A stretch of DNA of 64,000 nt, from assembly GCA_026214975.1 (NCBI GenBank), contig CM047817.1, positions 55,548,246 to 55,612,245 of the forward strand, read 5' to 3'. Each line of letters starts with the position of its first letter. Position 1 is the first letter of the stretch. Made by a program: the position numbers and the translations under genes. Below the pieces are notes generated by a model, which saw only the letters and a list, made by a program, of their open reading frames with translations, did no database searches and was not told where the DNA came from. This document shows positions 23,641 through 34,899 of the stretch, piece by piece. Source of the stretch: Gentiana macrophylla. Lineage: Eukaryota; Streptophyta; Magnoliopsida; Gentianales; Gentianaceae.

Positions 23641-24660
23641 TCGTCTTGGTGGCATAATTGCAGAACTGGAACAGAGCAACGCTGACAGATAGATGCAGCA
23701 GTATGAAGCTCTCGGTCGACCGAGAGAATGGCCTTGGTTGACCGAGCAGAAAGGTTCGGTCGACCGAACTGATGGAAGCTCTGCTGCTGAGGTTCAGGTC
23801 TTCCCTGTGACAGTGTGGATCGGATAATCCTTCAGAGATCAGAGATATGAATAGTCACAACTTGTGATATTGGAGGGGATCATTTAGATTACTATCCCCA
23901 ATCTTGGGTGGATGGAAGTTATGAGAAAGATTGGAAATGGGAATTAATGGAGAGAAGAAGAAGAAGAAGAAAATTGGGGATTTGGAGAAGATGAAGATTT
24001 TGTGGTGTGGAAATGATGAATAGAAAAAGGAGTTTTAAATAGAAAGATGTGGAAAGTGAAAGGATTGAAATGGTGGAAGGTGATTGGTGGAGATAGGAAG
24101 GTAAGGATTGAGGAGTGGAATGGTTTTGTTTGAGGAATAAATTAATGGGGGAAATGAAAAGGTGGATTGGGAAATGAAAAATGGGGATGTGTAAAAATAA
24201 ATGATAGTTGACCTCCTCAATTTGATACACACGAAATTTTCAAGCTAGAACACATAAGTCTATCAAAATTATCATGTCACAATTTGAAAAATCCTCACCT
24301 CAAAAATCGAATAATCCAGCCACAATCCATTAACATATAAATCTTCACTTTTTCCAAATAATACAAATTTGAAACTAAGCATCTTTTCACCAAATTCTCA
24401 TCATCAATAAATTTTATAATGATTTCTCTTCCTACTCTACTTCACGTTTAAATGATTCGAGTAAAAAAACTTTTGCACATCCAGTAACCTAATGGTCATT
24501 GGAACACGGCAAAAATAAAAAGGCTCTCGTCATTCTACGTTACTTTTATTCATACTAAAAATAAAGATGAAATAAAATAAAATAAATGAAACGAAAGAAT
24601 TCTAAATTTTGAGTCTATAGCTCGACTTTCCAAAATCATCACTCCTAAACACGCCGCCTT
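23641..24660. other. No gene recognised; purine-rich interior
   Basis: Contains three CTCGGTCGACCGAG-type words (23692-23775) and a purine-rich plus-strand stretch (23920-24190). The open frames on the minus strand here are low-complexity Ser/Leu/Phe/Pro translations. Confidence 0.5.
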
Positions 24661-24837
24661 GACTTGCCAAAGTTTTCACCCGCCGACTTTCACGAAAAAG
24701 TTTTACCGTCCTTTTCTACGAGTGCCCTTCCTTTGGATTTTAGTCCAATGAAAAGAGACGGCCGAATTGACCATCCGGACAAGCGCCGACTTTTGGATTC
24801 ATCTCTCGATTTTGATGAGCTTTTGTTACGAACTCTC

Positions 24838-25805
24838 CTAGTTCGTTTCTTTCGCTCTGGTCCTCCTATCCTTTGGTAGGTCTACTGACTTCAATATTGG
24901 TCGAGTGGTGCAGGTTTGAATCGACCTATTCCGACTTAGAATAGTAAGGACTTCCCTCTCATCTTTATCATCGACATTATCATCGACATCCTTTCCTAGA
25001 CCTTGAGTGTCATCAAGCTTCTCGAACCAACTACTTAACACATTCACACTTGCGGTCAGGAAATTCGGATTTGTTATCCCATACACTCGAGAACCCTTGG
25101 CGTCAAACAATACTATCTCATGCGGTCATCCGTATGAAGGCTCTAGCGGTGTTGATAAACGATCTACCCAAAATGATTGGGCATTCAGGATGTTCCTCGA
25201 TTTCCATTACCACTATGTCTATCTTAAACCGTAATTGCCCCATACCAATAATCATGTTGTTCAGTCTCCCAGTCATGATTGTCCTAGTTCCATCCGCTAA
25301 TCTAACTTGGAGCGGGGTGTTAGTGGGTGTTAAAATGGAATTCCTATCACAAAGGCTTTTAGGAAAGATATTAAGGCTCGAACCGGAATCAATCAAGGCT
25401 AAACCTAAGTGGGTTTGTTCTAGGGTTACTCCAACCATAAAAGCTCCTGGGTCTGCTAACTTTTGCATCAGTCGAGACTCGTCTTTAACCAATATTTCAT
25501 CTCTAGAACAGATGACAACAGGGCTCTCCTTAGCTGCGCTACCCTCAGACTCAGATTCTATCTCGGACATGTAATCATCATAATCTAAAGTGAATCGAAT
25601 CAAGAAATTTCCTCTGGATTGAAATAGACATACCTCTTTGCCAATAGGCTTCTTTAGCCTCCCTCGATTTCCTTGCCTCTCGGATTTTTGCTTTCATCTT
25701 TTCTATCCTTTCCATGAGCTTCGGTGTTAACGGCTTTTTTGGTGTAGTTTTGGTTCGTAAAACCTTGACTTCTTCTTGGCCTTTGATAAAATCATTTGAT
25801 GACAT
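24838..25805 (-). pseudogene. Retropepsin-like ORF of the Athila-like element
   Basis: The minus strand begins at 25805 with a Lys/Glu-rich segment, passes a frameshift, and from 25603 gives a 161-codon frame. This carries LALIDSGSSLNIFPKSL (the D-S-G aspartic protease triad region, about 25320-25370) and PIILGRSFINTARAFI (about 25120-25170), both typical of plant Ty3 proteases. A further frame (24838-25110, FDAKGSRVYGI) continues it after another shift. There is no zinc knuckle or usual capsid domain ahead of it and no RT behind it. Confidence 0.72.
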
Positions 25806-26182
25806 TTTCTTGATCTTGAAGCAAAGTTATGTGAGTGATTTACGTCGAATTATCGCAATATTTGAAAAACAATAAACAATTAGTAAATTGACAAACAAGA
25901 TGATTGCTCATACTTGTTGTCAAACTTACAACCTACAAGCGGGGAAGCAGAACACCTCGGGAAACGATAATCGTATATAAAATTAAAAGTCGAAAAGGCT
26001 CGGTCGACCGAGTGAATACGTTCGATCGACCGAGCGAATATCTTCCCATTCTCGCTTTAATCCTTTAACAAACATACAAGTACAGATAATTCGTCAAAAG
26101 AAAAATAAATAATTCAACTAAAAACAATAAAGAAAGAACGAAGTAGATAAAAATAATTATTTAAACAATCATTGGGCCATTG

Positions 26183-26206
26183 ATTCCCGACAACGGCGCC
26201 AAAAAC
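26183..26206 (-). other. Athila-type primer-binding site
   Basis: Minus strand TGGCGCCGTTGTCGGGA, next to the 5' LTR. Athila elements use this type, usually attributed to tRNA-Asp. Confidence 0.85.
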
Positions 26207-26207
26207 T

Positions 26208-27933
26208 TGATTGCGGTCCGATCAAAGTTATAAATTTATTTTACTTGACCACCAAATACTAGCAATAGCACTAGGTACATCATAGCATAGCGATAGTGAA
26301 TCAAGGTCGGTCCCTCAGGGAATCAAAATGTGGACCCTAGGTTTAAATAATTAACTCACCTAATTCGTTATTGGACAACAGTCTAAGACCAACATAAAAG
26401 ACAAAATAAGATAAACAAACTCAAACTTAAAAAAAACAAACGTAATTAACCTTCCAATTACCAACGTTATCGATCGGACCAAGACAACTTATATAAATTA
26501 ACTTAACTCATTAACTGTCAATCTGGCTGTATTCATACTTATTTGGCTACGGAGTCATCCCTTAACTTGACTTAGCACCGTTAGATTACTAGATCACTGT
26601 GGTATTGTTACGTGACTTCACCTTTTGGGTTTCCATCTCATATAACTCACACGCTCATTACTCTAAGGATGCCGATATTAACCGTACACCTCGCTTAGGC
26701 AACATTCCTATGGTTAGGCGTACTTCCTAAACGATCGCTCAAGCCTCGCCCTATTAACAATTACTTGGTATAGTTTCTTGTTAATCTACGATTTACGTAT
26801 GACTAGGTGTCGACAATTCCTAATACAAAACTAATCTAGATCTTGCTTTGAAAGTCCCGAAAGATCGTTCATGAGCCGAACTAGATGTCTTATATTGGTA
26901 TTTTCTAATAATACGCTAATGAAAAGCCCGACGAGCGACGTAGCGTAGCCATACCTCTTGAGAAAGTAAATTCAACTAGGTTAAACCCACCATAAAGGCG
27001 TGGCGGACTTAATCGACAAAATTAGGGCTCGATCGACCGAGTAAAGGGGCTCGATCGACCCGAACGACTTTGCTCGGTCACCCGGACGAATTCAACCCTA
27101 ATTACATCCTAGAAATAACCTCTCGGTGTTTACTTATACGAGCAGATTAAACAAAGAATTCATACATCACTTATATAAACTATCATAGATACACATTAAT
27201 CAAATCAAGTAGAGTCATGAATAAATCTAGATTATGGCGTAGGTCATGGGATCCTCATTGACAAGGTGTCACCACCACCTAACGTCATAGCTGAGAATCA
27301 CATCATCTAGCTATGTTTAATTAATTCAAGCGATAAGAACGTAATTGGAAGAATTAATTACTTGAAAATAAAACATGAAGATTAAGGGCTTACATTGTTG
27401 CAAATTACTAACTTGTTGAAAAACTCTCAATTTGTTGTGCTCTTTTATGAATGATTGAATCAATGTATGAATGTCTACATAATACTAATGACAATGTGTT
27501 TATATAGAGCTCAAAACCGACTTAGAAACCGACTAAGGATCGGATTCCCTAAACCCTAACCGACTTAAGTAATATCTTTGGACTCTGCCGGGCTTTAAGT
27601 CCACTCGGTCGACCGAATAGTTGGGCTCGGTCGACCGAGCCTTCACCGCTTCAGGCTCTGTCTTTTATCTTCTCTTTGGGCTCTGCATTGTCTTTGGATC
27701 TTTAATTCCTTCTCCGTAGTCCGTCCATAATGCTCACTATATATTTATCATACAAAAACATAGTTTGTAATACCAAATACTTGATAAATTACCGAAATGC
27801 ATAATAATAAATCGTAACACGGGGTATATCTAAATTAGGCACTTAATGACTTATTATCACTCTCTTAAGGTTATTTCACATCAAAATCAAGGGTAAAGAT
27901 TGCAGAATAATGGGTACAAATCGACCGTCATCA
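26208..27933 (-). repeat. 5' LTR of the Athila-like element (1726 bp)
   Basis: Partner of 19638-21364. It carries the same pair of CTCGGTCGACCGAG-type clusters (27028-27070, 27601-27645). Confidence 0.92.
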
Positions 27934-27938
27934 GACCT

Positions 27939-29266
27939 CATCGGGAGCAACCCCCACGATGGCACGTGGGAAGTTCAGCTCAGTTCTCATTGGTAAGCGA
28001 TATTCTAGCAGGATTTGTACCGCCACCGGTAAGCTACCACCCACATCAGCAAACCGTTTTTCCCCCGCCAGTCAGTGTTTACCCTCCACTAGTTAGCGTT
28101 TACCCTCCACCAGTGAGCCACCCATCACCGTTGGTGTTTCACCAACAACCGCAGACTTTCTACCCACCTCCTGCAGGCCATACCCCTCGACCTACCGTAC
28201 CACTTTCACCGCGTTTCGACCATAAGCATGGTTTTGGTTACCCACCCTTCGGTCTCCAGCAACCTCAGCCAACTCCTCAGCAACATCAGAATTACCACCA
28301 AGGATACTACCCTTTTCAGCCTGAACCACAAGTGAATCCAGCTTACCCTTAGCAACAAAGCAATGATGCAGTGAGCAAGTACCTTTCGGCTATCCTCCGG
28401 TTTACCCACCCGTGAGACCAGCATTTGAGCAAGCACCGGCTGTGGATTGGTATACCAGATTGAGAAGGAATCGGGTTGAGAACTTCTATGGAAACGTCGA
28501 ACATTCAAAGGCCAAGGAATGGATAAGGAGCTTCGAGAAGGCATGCAGGAACATTCATGTGCCTGAGACAGAGATGGCACAGTTAGCAGTTAGTTTTCTT
28601 TTGGGTGCAGCTAAGGCATGGATAGATGCGATTCAGAGCAGTAATGGTAAAGTAACAGACTGGGAAGCTTTCAAAGCTATGTTCTTCAATGAGTACTTCC
28701 CAGCAACGGTTCAAGCGGACAAGGCAAGTCAGTTTTTGAAACTCAAGCAGGGTAATCATTTGACGGTATCCCAGTATACCAATAGGTTTAACGAGTTGGG
28801 ACCTTTACAAAATAGGATTGGCTTATGAGATTCAGTCTGGCATGTTGGGGTTTACGGTAAGGAACATGGCGAAATTGCTAAATAAAGCCTTGGAGGTTGA
28901 GACCTTCAGGAAGAAGGCCACAGTTGTGATTGGAAACAAGCGAAATTTTAGGACTAGTCAGGGTAATTATCGAGGAGCACCGCAACAGAGTGTCAAAAAG
29001 ACAACAGCTCCCACGGCAGCTAAGGCCCCAAACAGTGCACCCATTTGTCCTAAGTGCAACAGAAATCATTCGGGGGAGTGCAAGAAAAATACTAATGGTT
29101 GCTACGTTTGGGGAGAGCCAGGGCACTTTTCTAGGGCATGTCCAAACAGAGGAAACAAGGGCAATTCGGGCCAGGGAAATGGTAGAAGCGGCCCAAGCCG
29201 ACCAGTCCGAGTTTTTGCAGCTGATGCAGGAGATGTAGAACCAGAGGATGATGTTATCTCAGGTAC
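27939..29266 (+). pseudogene. Chromovirus gag, remainder
   Basis: Continues gag after the nested element: a proline/tyrosine-rich segment to 28352, where a TAG stops it; a frame change near 28380; then the retrotransposon gag domain (28430-28810: VENFYGNVEHSKAKEWIRSF, WEAFKAMFFNEYFP, FLKLKQGNHLTVSQY). A further shift at about 28810 drops part of the domain end. The basic tail and zinc region (28818-29260) contain CPKCNRNHSGEC and CYVWGEPGHFSRAC. The second cysteine of the CX2CX4HX4C knuckle is tryptophan, so zinc binding is probably lost. Capsid function is inferred from the family. Confidence 0.85.
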
Positions 29267-29353
29267 CTCATTGTCATTTTATTTTATTAAGATATTTTTA
29301 TAGCACGTTTATTCATGCTGTAACTTTATTTAAACGAATGAACATGCATCCTT
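29267..29353. mobile_element. 87-bp insertion with GGTAC direct repeats
   Basis: An AT-rich 87-bp block sits between GGTAC at 29262-29266 and GGTAC at 29354-29358, exactly between gag and protease. Taking out the block plus one repeat (92 bp) would put the two flanking frames in register, so it looks like a later insertion. No inverted termini are visible. Confidence 0.6.
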
Positions 29354-32293
29354 GGTACGATAAGGTTAAATAATATAGTGGTCAGAGCTTTGTTCGATAC
29401 GGGAGCGTCTAACACCTTTGTGTCGACTAAGGTAGCTAAGAAGTTGAGTTTACCATCGGAACCTTTGAGAAACACTTTGGAGATAACTACACCGTTAGGG
29501 AAGGTAACAAAGGTAACTAAGATGATACCTCAAGTGGAAGTTCGAGTTGGATCTTATCGTTGCAAGAGTGATTTCACTGTCTTAGACTTCTCAGATTTTG
29601 ACGTGATTCTTGGGATAGATTGGCTATCCGAGAATTTTGTTCATCTAGATTGCCAAGAGAAGAAAGTGACTTTTAAGATACCCGGGAAATCAGACAAGAC
29701 TTATCAGGGTAACGTGTACAAGCCGAGTAAGAAGCGACATCCGATAATTTCAGCAGTTAAGGTAATTAGGGCTTGTCAGAAGGGTTGTGAAGGCTACTTG
29801 TTGTACGCCGTGGATTTGGAACAAGTAAAGCCAAAGCTAGAGGAAACTCCTGTAGCGAGAGAGTACCCTGTGGTATTTCCAGAAGAGTTACCGGGAAACA
29901 TGCCGGATAGGGAGATCGAGTTTGAGATCAAGTTGATACCGGGAGTGGCACCAGTTGCTAAGGCACCCTATAGAATGGCACCGGCTGAATTAAAGGAGTT
30001 GAAGGCTCAACTTAAGGATATACTTGAGAGGAATATAATTCAGCCTAGTACTTCGCCTTGGGGAGCCCCTGTTTTGTTCGTGAAGAAGAAAGATGGTAGC
30101 ATGAGGATGTGCATCGATTATAGAGCATTGAATAACCTTACCATCAAGAATAAGTACCCTTTGCCGAGGATAGATGATCTGTTCAATCAGTTGCAAGGAA
30201 AGAAAGTGTTCTCTAAGATTGATCTTAGGTCCAGATATCATCAGTTGAAGATCAAGGTGGCAGACATACCGAAGACTGCTTTTAGTACGAGGTATGGACA
30301 TTACGAGTTCTTAGTAATGCCTTTTGGACTCACTAATGCTCCATCTGCATTTATGGACTTGATGCAGCGGGTTTTCATGACATACTTGGATAAGTTTGTG
30401 ATAGTGTTAATAGACGACATCCTAGTATACTCTAAGGATGAGAAAGAACACGAGGAACATTTAAGGATAGTGTTGGATACCTTGAAGAAGAATCAATTGT
30501 TTTCTAAGTTCTCTAAGTGTGCCTTTTGGTTGAAACAAGTCAGTTTCTTGGGTCATGTCATTTCTGGAGATGGCATACAAGTTGATCCCGCCAAGATAGA
30601 AGCAGTTGAGAATTGGCCTAAACCTACCACAGTTTCAGAAGTAAGGAGCTTTCTTGGTTTGGCTGGCTACTATAGGAAGTTTGTGCAAGACTTCTCGAAG
30701 ATAGCCACTCCACTCACTAAGCTTACACAGAAGAATGTGAAGTTTGAATGGACTAGAGAGTGTGAAATGGCTTTTCAGACGTTTAAAAAGAAGTTGACTA
30801 CAGCCTCAGTTCTGGCAGTTCCGGAAATTTTTTATAACTACGATGTCTACACAGATGCTTCGGGACAGGGTTTAGGTTGTGTGTTGTTGCAAGGAGGAAA
30901 AGTGATTGCTTATGCATCTAGGCAGTTGAAGGTGCATGAGAAGAACTACCCGACTCACGACTTAGAATTGGCAGCAGTAGTGTTTGCATTAAAGACTTGG
31001 AGGCACTACTTGTATGGAGTTAAGGCAAGGATCTTCACCGACCACAAAAGTTTAAAGTATTTCTTCACTCAAGAGAATCTGAATATGAGACAGAGAAGAT
31101 GGTTAGAGTTCGTGAAGGACTATGATTTGGATATTTAGTACCATCCGGGCAAAGCCAACGTAGTGGCAGATGCTTTGAGCAGGAAACCAGTGTTTGCAGT
31201 TTCAAGCATCGAAGATGTGGCAGAAAGGTTAGATGGGCTGGAAATCAACAGGTTTGATCAGATTGAGGATCGACAGTTTGTGGCGCCGATGTTAGCAAGA
31301 TCTGAGTTGATGGATGATATTCGGGAAAAGCAAGATGAAGACCCAGCTTTGGTTGATTTGAAGCGAGTTGCTAGAGAGAAGCCTACAGTGGGTTATGTCT
31401 TGGATAAGAATGGAAACCTTTGGTACCAGGATCGTTTGAGTGTGCCTAATGTTGGCAACCTAAGGCAGAGAATTATGGAAGAGGCACATAGGATTGCCTT
31501 TGCAGTTCACCCAGGAGCTACTAAGATGTACCGAGACTTGAAGGAAAGGTTTTGGTGGCCCTCGATGAAGGTAGAGATAGCCAAGTTCATGGAAGAATGC
31601 GATATTTGTCAGAAAGTGAAGGCAGAGCATAAAAGACCAGGAGGAATGCAAAAGCCCTTGGATATCCACGAATGGAAATAGGATAAGATCGCGATGGATT
31701 TCATCACCGGTTTACCGAAGACTAAGGGAGGGCATGATGCGATTTGGGTAATCGTGGACAGGTTCACTAAATCTGCCCATTTCTTTTCGTACAAGTTTGA
31801 TATGCCTTTGAAGAAGATGACGACACTATACTTGGATAATATAGTGAAGTTACACGGAGTTCCTATCTCTATAGTTTCGGATCGAGATAGTCGGTTCGTC
31901 AATCGATTTTGGAAGAGCTTACAAGAAGCTTTTGGAACCAAGTTAGATTTGAGTACGGCGTTTCATCCTCAGACAGATGGACAATCTGAGAGGACCATCC
32001 AAACACTCGAGGACATGCTAAGAGCTTGTGTTTTGGAAGTAGGTGGATCATGGGATGATTATCTACCGGTAGCAGAGTTTGCCTACAATAATAGTTATCA
32101 TGCAAGTATAGACATGCCACCGTTTGAAGCATTGTATGGAAGGAGATGTAGAACGCCGTTGTTTTGGGATGAAGTCGGGGAAAGACAGATTACAGGGCCG
32201 GAAATGGTTGAACAAGCTAAGGAAAGGGTTCGATTGGTTAAGAAGAATCGAAGGCGCAGACAGAGGCGAGAAGAAAAGTTGGGCAGACGTTAG
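29354..32293 (+). pseudogene. Chromovirus pol: protease, RT, RNase H, integrase
   Basis: Retropepsin at the start ([13 protein letters not shown], about 29390), then RT from about 29930, with [37 protein letters not shown] and the catalytic [10 protein letters not shown] at 30410-30440. RNase H follows ([15 protein letters not shown], about 30850; TDHKSLKYF, about 31040). Integrase has an HHCC finger (AHRIAFAVHPG and CDICQKVKAEH, 31480-31630) and D,D-E core (MDFITGLP; SDRDSRFVNRFW; HPQTDGQSERT, 31694-32010). Two TAG stops (31136-31138, 31679-31681) and a frameshift at about 32250 break it. The RT motif has Arg where the family has Gly (LRSRYHQ). Dead, but recently so: most motifs are intact. 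Confidence 0.93.
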
Positions 32294-32774
32294 AAGAAAA
32301 CCGCTTGAGTTTGAAGTCGGTGAAAGAGTGTATCTACGAGCTTCACCGATGAAGGGAGTGAAACGTTTTGGACAAAAGGGAAAGCTAAGTCCAAGGTATG
32401 TTGGACCTTTTGAAATTCTAGAAAGGATTGGACCGTTGGCTTACAAGCTTAAGTTACCAGAATCGATGTCAAGGGTCCATAGCGTGTTTCACGTTTCAAT
32501 GTTGAAGAAGTGTCTGACGATGAATGATGTCGAAACTACAATTGATCCGGAAATTCTACAAGACAATCTTGCTTATGACGAGAGACCGATCAGGATTTTG
32601 GACAGGAAGGAAAAGATGATTAAGAGACGGATGATCCCATTGGTCCTGGTTCAGTGGAGCAATCATTCACCCGAGGAGGCAACATGGGAAGTTGAAGATG
32701 ATATGATCAATGAATTCCAAGAGTTCGTGGATTTACCAGGTATGTTCAAGTTTCGAGGACGAAACTCCTTTTAA
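32270..32774 (+). pseudogene. Integrase C-terminus and chromodomain
   Basis: After the frameshift the reading frame gives the GPY/F-type block (SPRYVGPFEILERIGPLAYK, VHSVFHVSMLKKC) and then a chromodomain: RPIRILDRKEKMIKRRMIPL, LVQWSNHSPEEATWEVED. Chromodomains at the integrase end define chromoviruses and are thought to direct insertion to modified chromatin. The frame closes at 32774, just before the PPT. Confidence 0.9.
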
Positions 32775-32785
32775 GGGGGGAGGAA
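32773..32785 (+). other. Polypurine tract of the chromovirus
   Basis: AAGGGGGGAGGAA immediately before the LTR start TGTAATATTCC. Confidence 0.9.
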
Positions 32786-34899
32786 TGTAATATTCCGATT
32801 TTCAGGAAAGGGCAGACGTGTCATTTTGCGAAAATGAAATATTATTATTTCTTTTCTTTTATTGGAGTTAAGTATTTTATCAATTATTTATACATAATTT
32901 TCGAGTATGTGTATATATAATTAAGGGATTAATTCTGATTTTGGTAATTAAAGGACAATTAAGGAAAAAGGGATTTATGGGAAATTGGTATTTAAGGGAA
33001 AATTAACACACAATAATCCCATAACCTAATCAAATCAGAAATTCAGCGTGTGTGCCTTCTTTCTCTGCGCAATTTGGAGGAAGAAAGTGGCCAAGAGAGT
33101 TTTCACAAATTCTAAGAGATACCTTAATCGTTTTCAGATAAGACGAGAGCTTTGGAATCGTCGTGAGAAGGACATCGTTTGGTCATCAGAGTTTGGGAGT
33201 TGCAGCAGATTTTCTGAGGCTATTTAGATCGGTTTTTGTGGATGAAATTAGGTAAGAAACTCTTCCTATGACTTCGGTTATGATTCGTAAAGTATAGATT
33301 ATGTTTTCAGACGTGTAGATTCTAGTAAAAGATGTGTTTCGTTGATCAAGGACCTAGGTAAATCTTGGGATGATGAGATATGTTTACTACATTTTACTGT
33401 GCTGAAAACGATGTTAATTAGGTTAGAATCGGTTCAGAAATCGAGTTTTGACGATTTAAGCGTTTTGAGAAAAACCCAAGCGGACGGGCGTCTGCAATAG
33501 GCGGACGGGCGTCCGAGACCTTAGTAGCCCAGACGGGCGTTTGCAATAGGCAGACGGGCGTCTGAGGATAGATTTTTGATTCAGGATGTAGCTGTTTTTG
33601 GCGGATGGGCGTTTAGGGTTTAGTGGACGGGCGTCTGATACGGACGGGCGTCCATGGGAGGTCAAACGGGCGTCTGCCCTGTTTTGCCTTGTTTTTACGG
33701 TTTTATCATTCTAGTTTGGTTTTGGGTTTTGTAAGCACACTATTAAAGTTTTCAACCCTTAATTTGTGATATGATAACATTGTATAAACATAAACAAGCC
33801 TGAATTGAGCTTCTGATTCGTCTAGTTAAAACACCGAATGTACTCTTAAAGGGAGTTGAACTTCGGATCCGTCGGAAGAGCATGATAGGCTTGTGCTTTG
33901 ATGAATTAGTATTCATCAATGTCTGTGTAATTGCTAAATCTTGTTAATGTCTAGTGGTCTAGGAAGAGAATAGTTAATGTGAGGGAGATTAATTGAAAAC
34001 ACTTAGGTGGCTAGTTAATCATCCTAATAATACGTACTTGACTAGTAAAAGATTAAACAACATGTCTCTCTTGGATAGGAACCAGTCTATATCGTGATGT
34101 ATGCCTACCTCTGAAGGTGGAAGAACTCCGTAGGTCAACAAAACCCTAAGTATGGAGGGACTCCGCTGAGATGTGCGTACTATCGGAGTCTACCTTTTCT
34201 AGACTTTGTGGATATTGGTGTGATCCACTAATATGTTGTATAGAATATCCCCAGCTTGGATATGCGTAGTGCCCTTGAGTGCGGTTGTAACATAGATAAG
34301 TTAAGTAGGAACGTTTAGTCAATTCATATTGATGGACATGGAGTCAACCCTAGATTGAGTCAGTCACACATAATCAACTAAACTTTTAATTTTCTTTACT
34401 TTATAAATTATAGTTGTTGTCATATCTTCTCTTTCTTATTAAGTACGTTGTACTTACCTCAAATGCATGTTTTCTATGTGTTTGGGGGTGAGAAGACGAA
34501 CAGGTTGATATTGTTTACGAGGAGGAGTTCGATGATGACGTTTGAAGACGCCTCATTACAGTATTTACATTTATTCTTTATTTATTCTTCGTTAGATTGT
34601 TTTAGACTGTTGGTATTTCGAGACTTGTAGCACCGTTACGTTTCTTTTGGAAGAATATCGTACCTTTCGTTTGGATTTCGTATTTTCCCTTGAATGTAAT
34701 AAGTTACATTTCCATCTTTAGATGTTGTTTCTATTCTTGGATGTTTGGAAATTTTATACCCGAGTCTTTTGCTTCCGTTTGCTTGTTTTTGATATGACGT
34801 AGTAGAGGCTTACGTATAAAATGAATTTACTTTTATTTTATACGTGCCGAACGTTCCTTTTCCGAATAAGGACTCGGTGTCCGGGAACGGGGCGTTACA
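32786..34899 (+). repeat. LTR copy A, right end (2114 bp)
   Basis: Same length and order as 15198-17311, including the 21-bp motif unit missing from both B copies. Ends GGGGCGTTACA, then the GTTTACGTGTC junction. Confidence 0.93.

Larger units (their letters stand above)
19638..27933 (-). mobile_element. Athila-like Ty3/gypsy element, non-autonomous, nested in gag
   Basis: Two near-identical LTRs (19638-21364 and 26208-27933) start TGATTGCGGTC and end CGTCATCA. The 5-bp duplication GACCT is exact at 19633-19637 and 27934-27938. Beside the right LTR the minus strand reads TTTTTGGCGCCGTTGTCGGG, the Athila-type PBS; beside the left LTR it reads AGTGGGGGGCAGT, a polypurine tract. The element therefore lies on the minus strand. 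The 4.8-kb interior holds a protease-like ORF and a decayed 3' ORF, but no reverse transcriptase, RNase H or integrase was found. Confidence 0.9.

Noticed and set aside
23919..24232. Two minus-strand frames rich in Leu, Ser, Phe and Pro
   Set aside because: Low-complexity translation of a purine/pyrimidine-biased stretch within the Athila-like element; the frames overlap and show no domain.
29262..29371. An intron between gag and protease
   Set aside because: A gt start exists, but no acceptor gives a continuous frame, whereas the GGTAC direct repeats and frame register fit an insertion.
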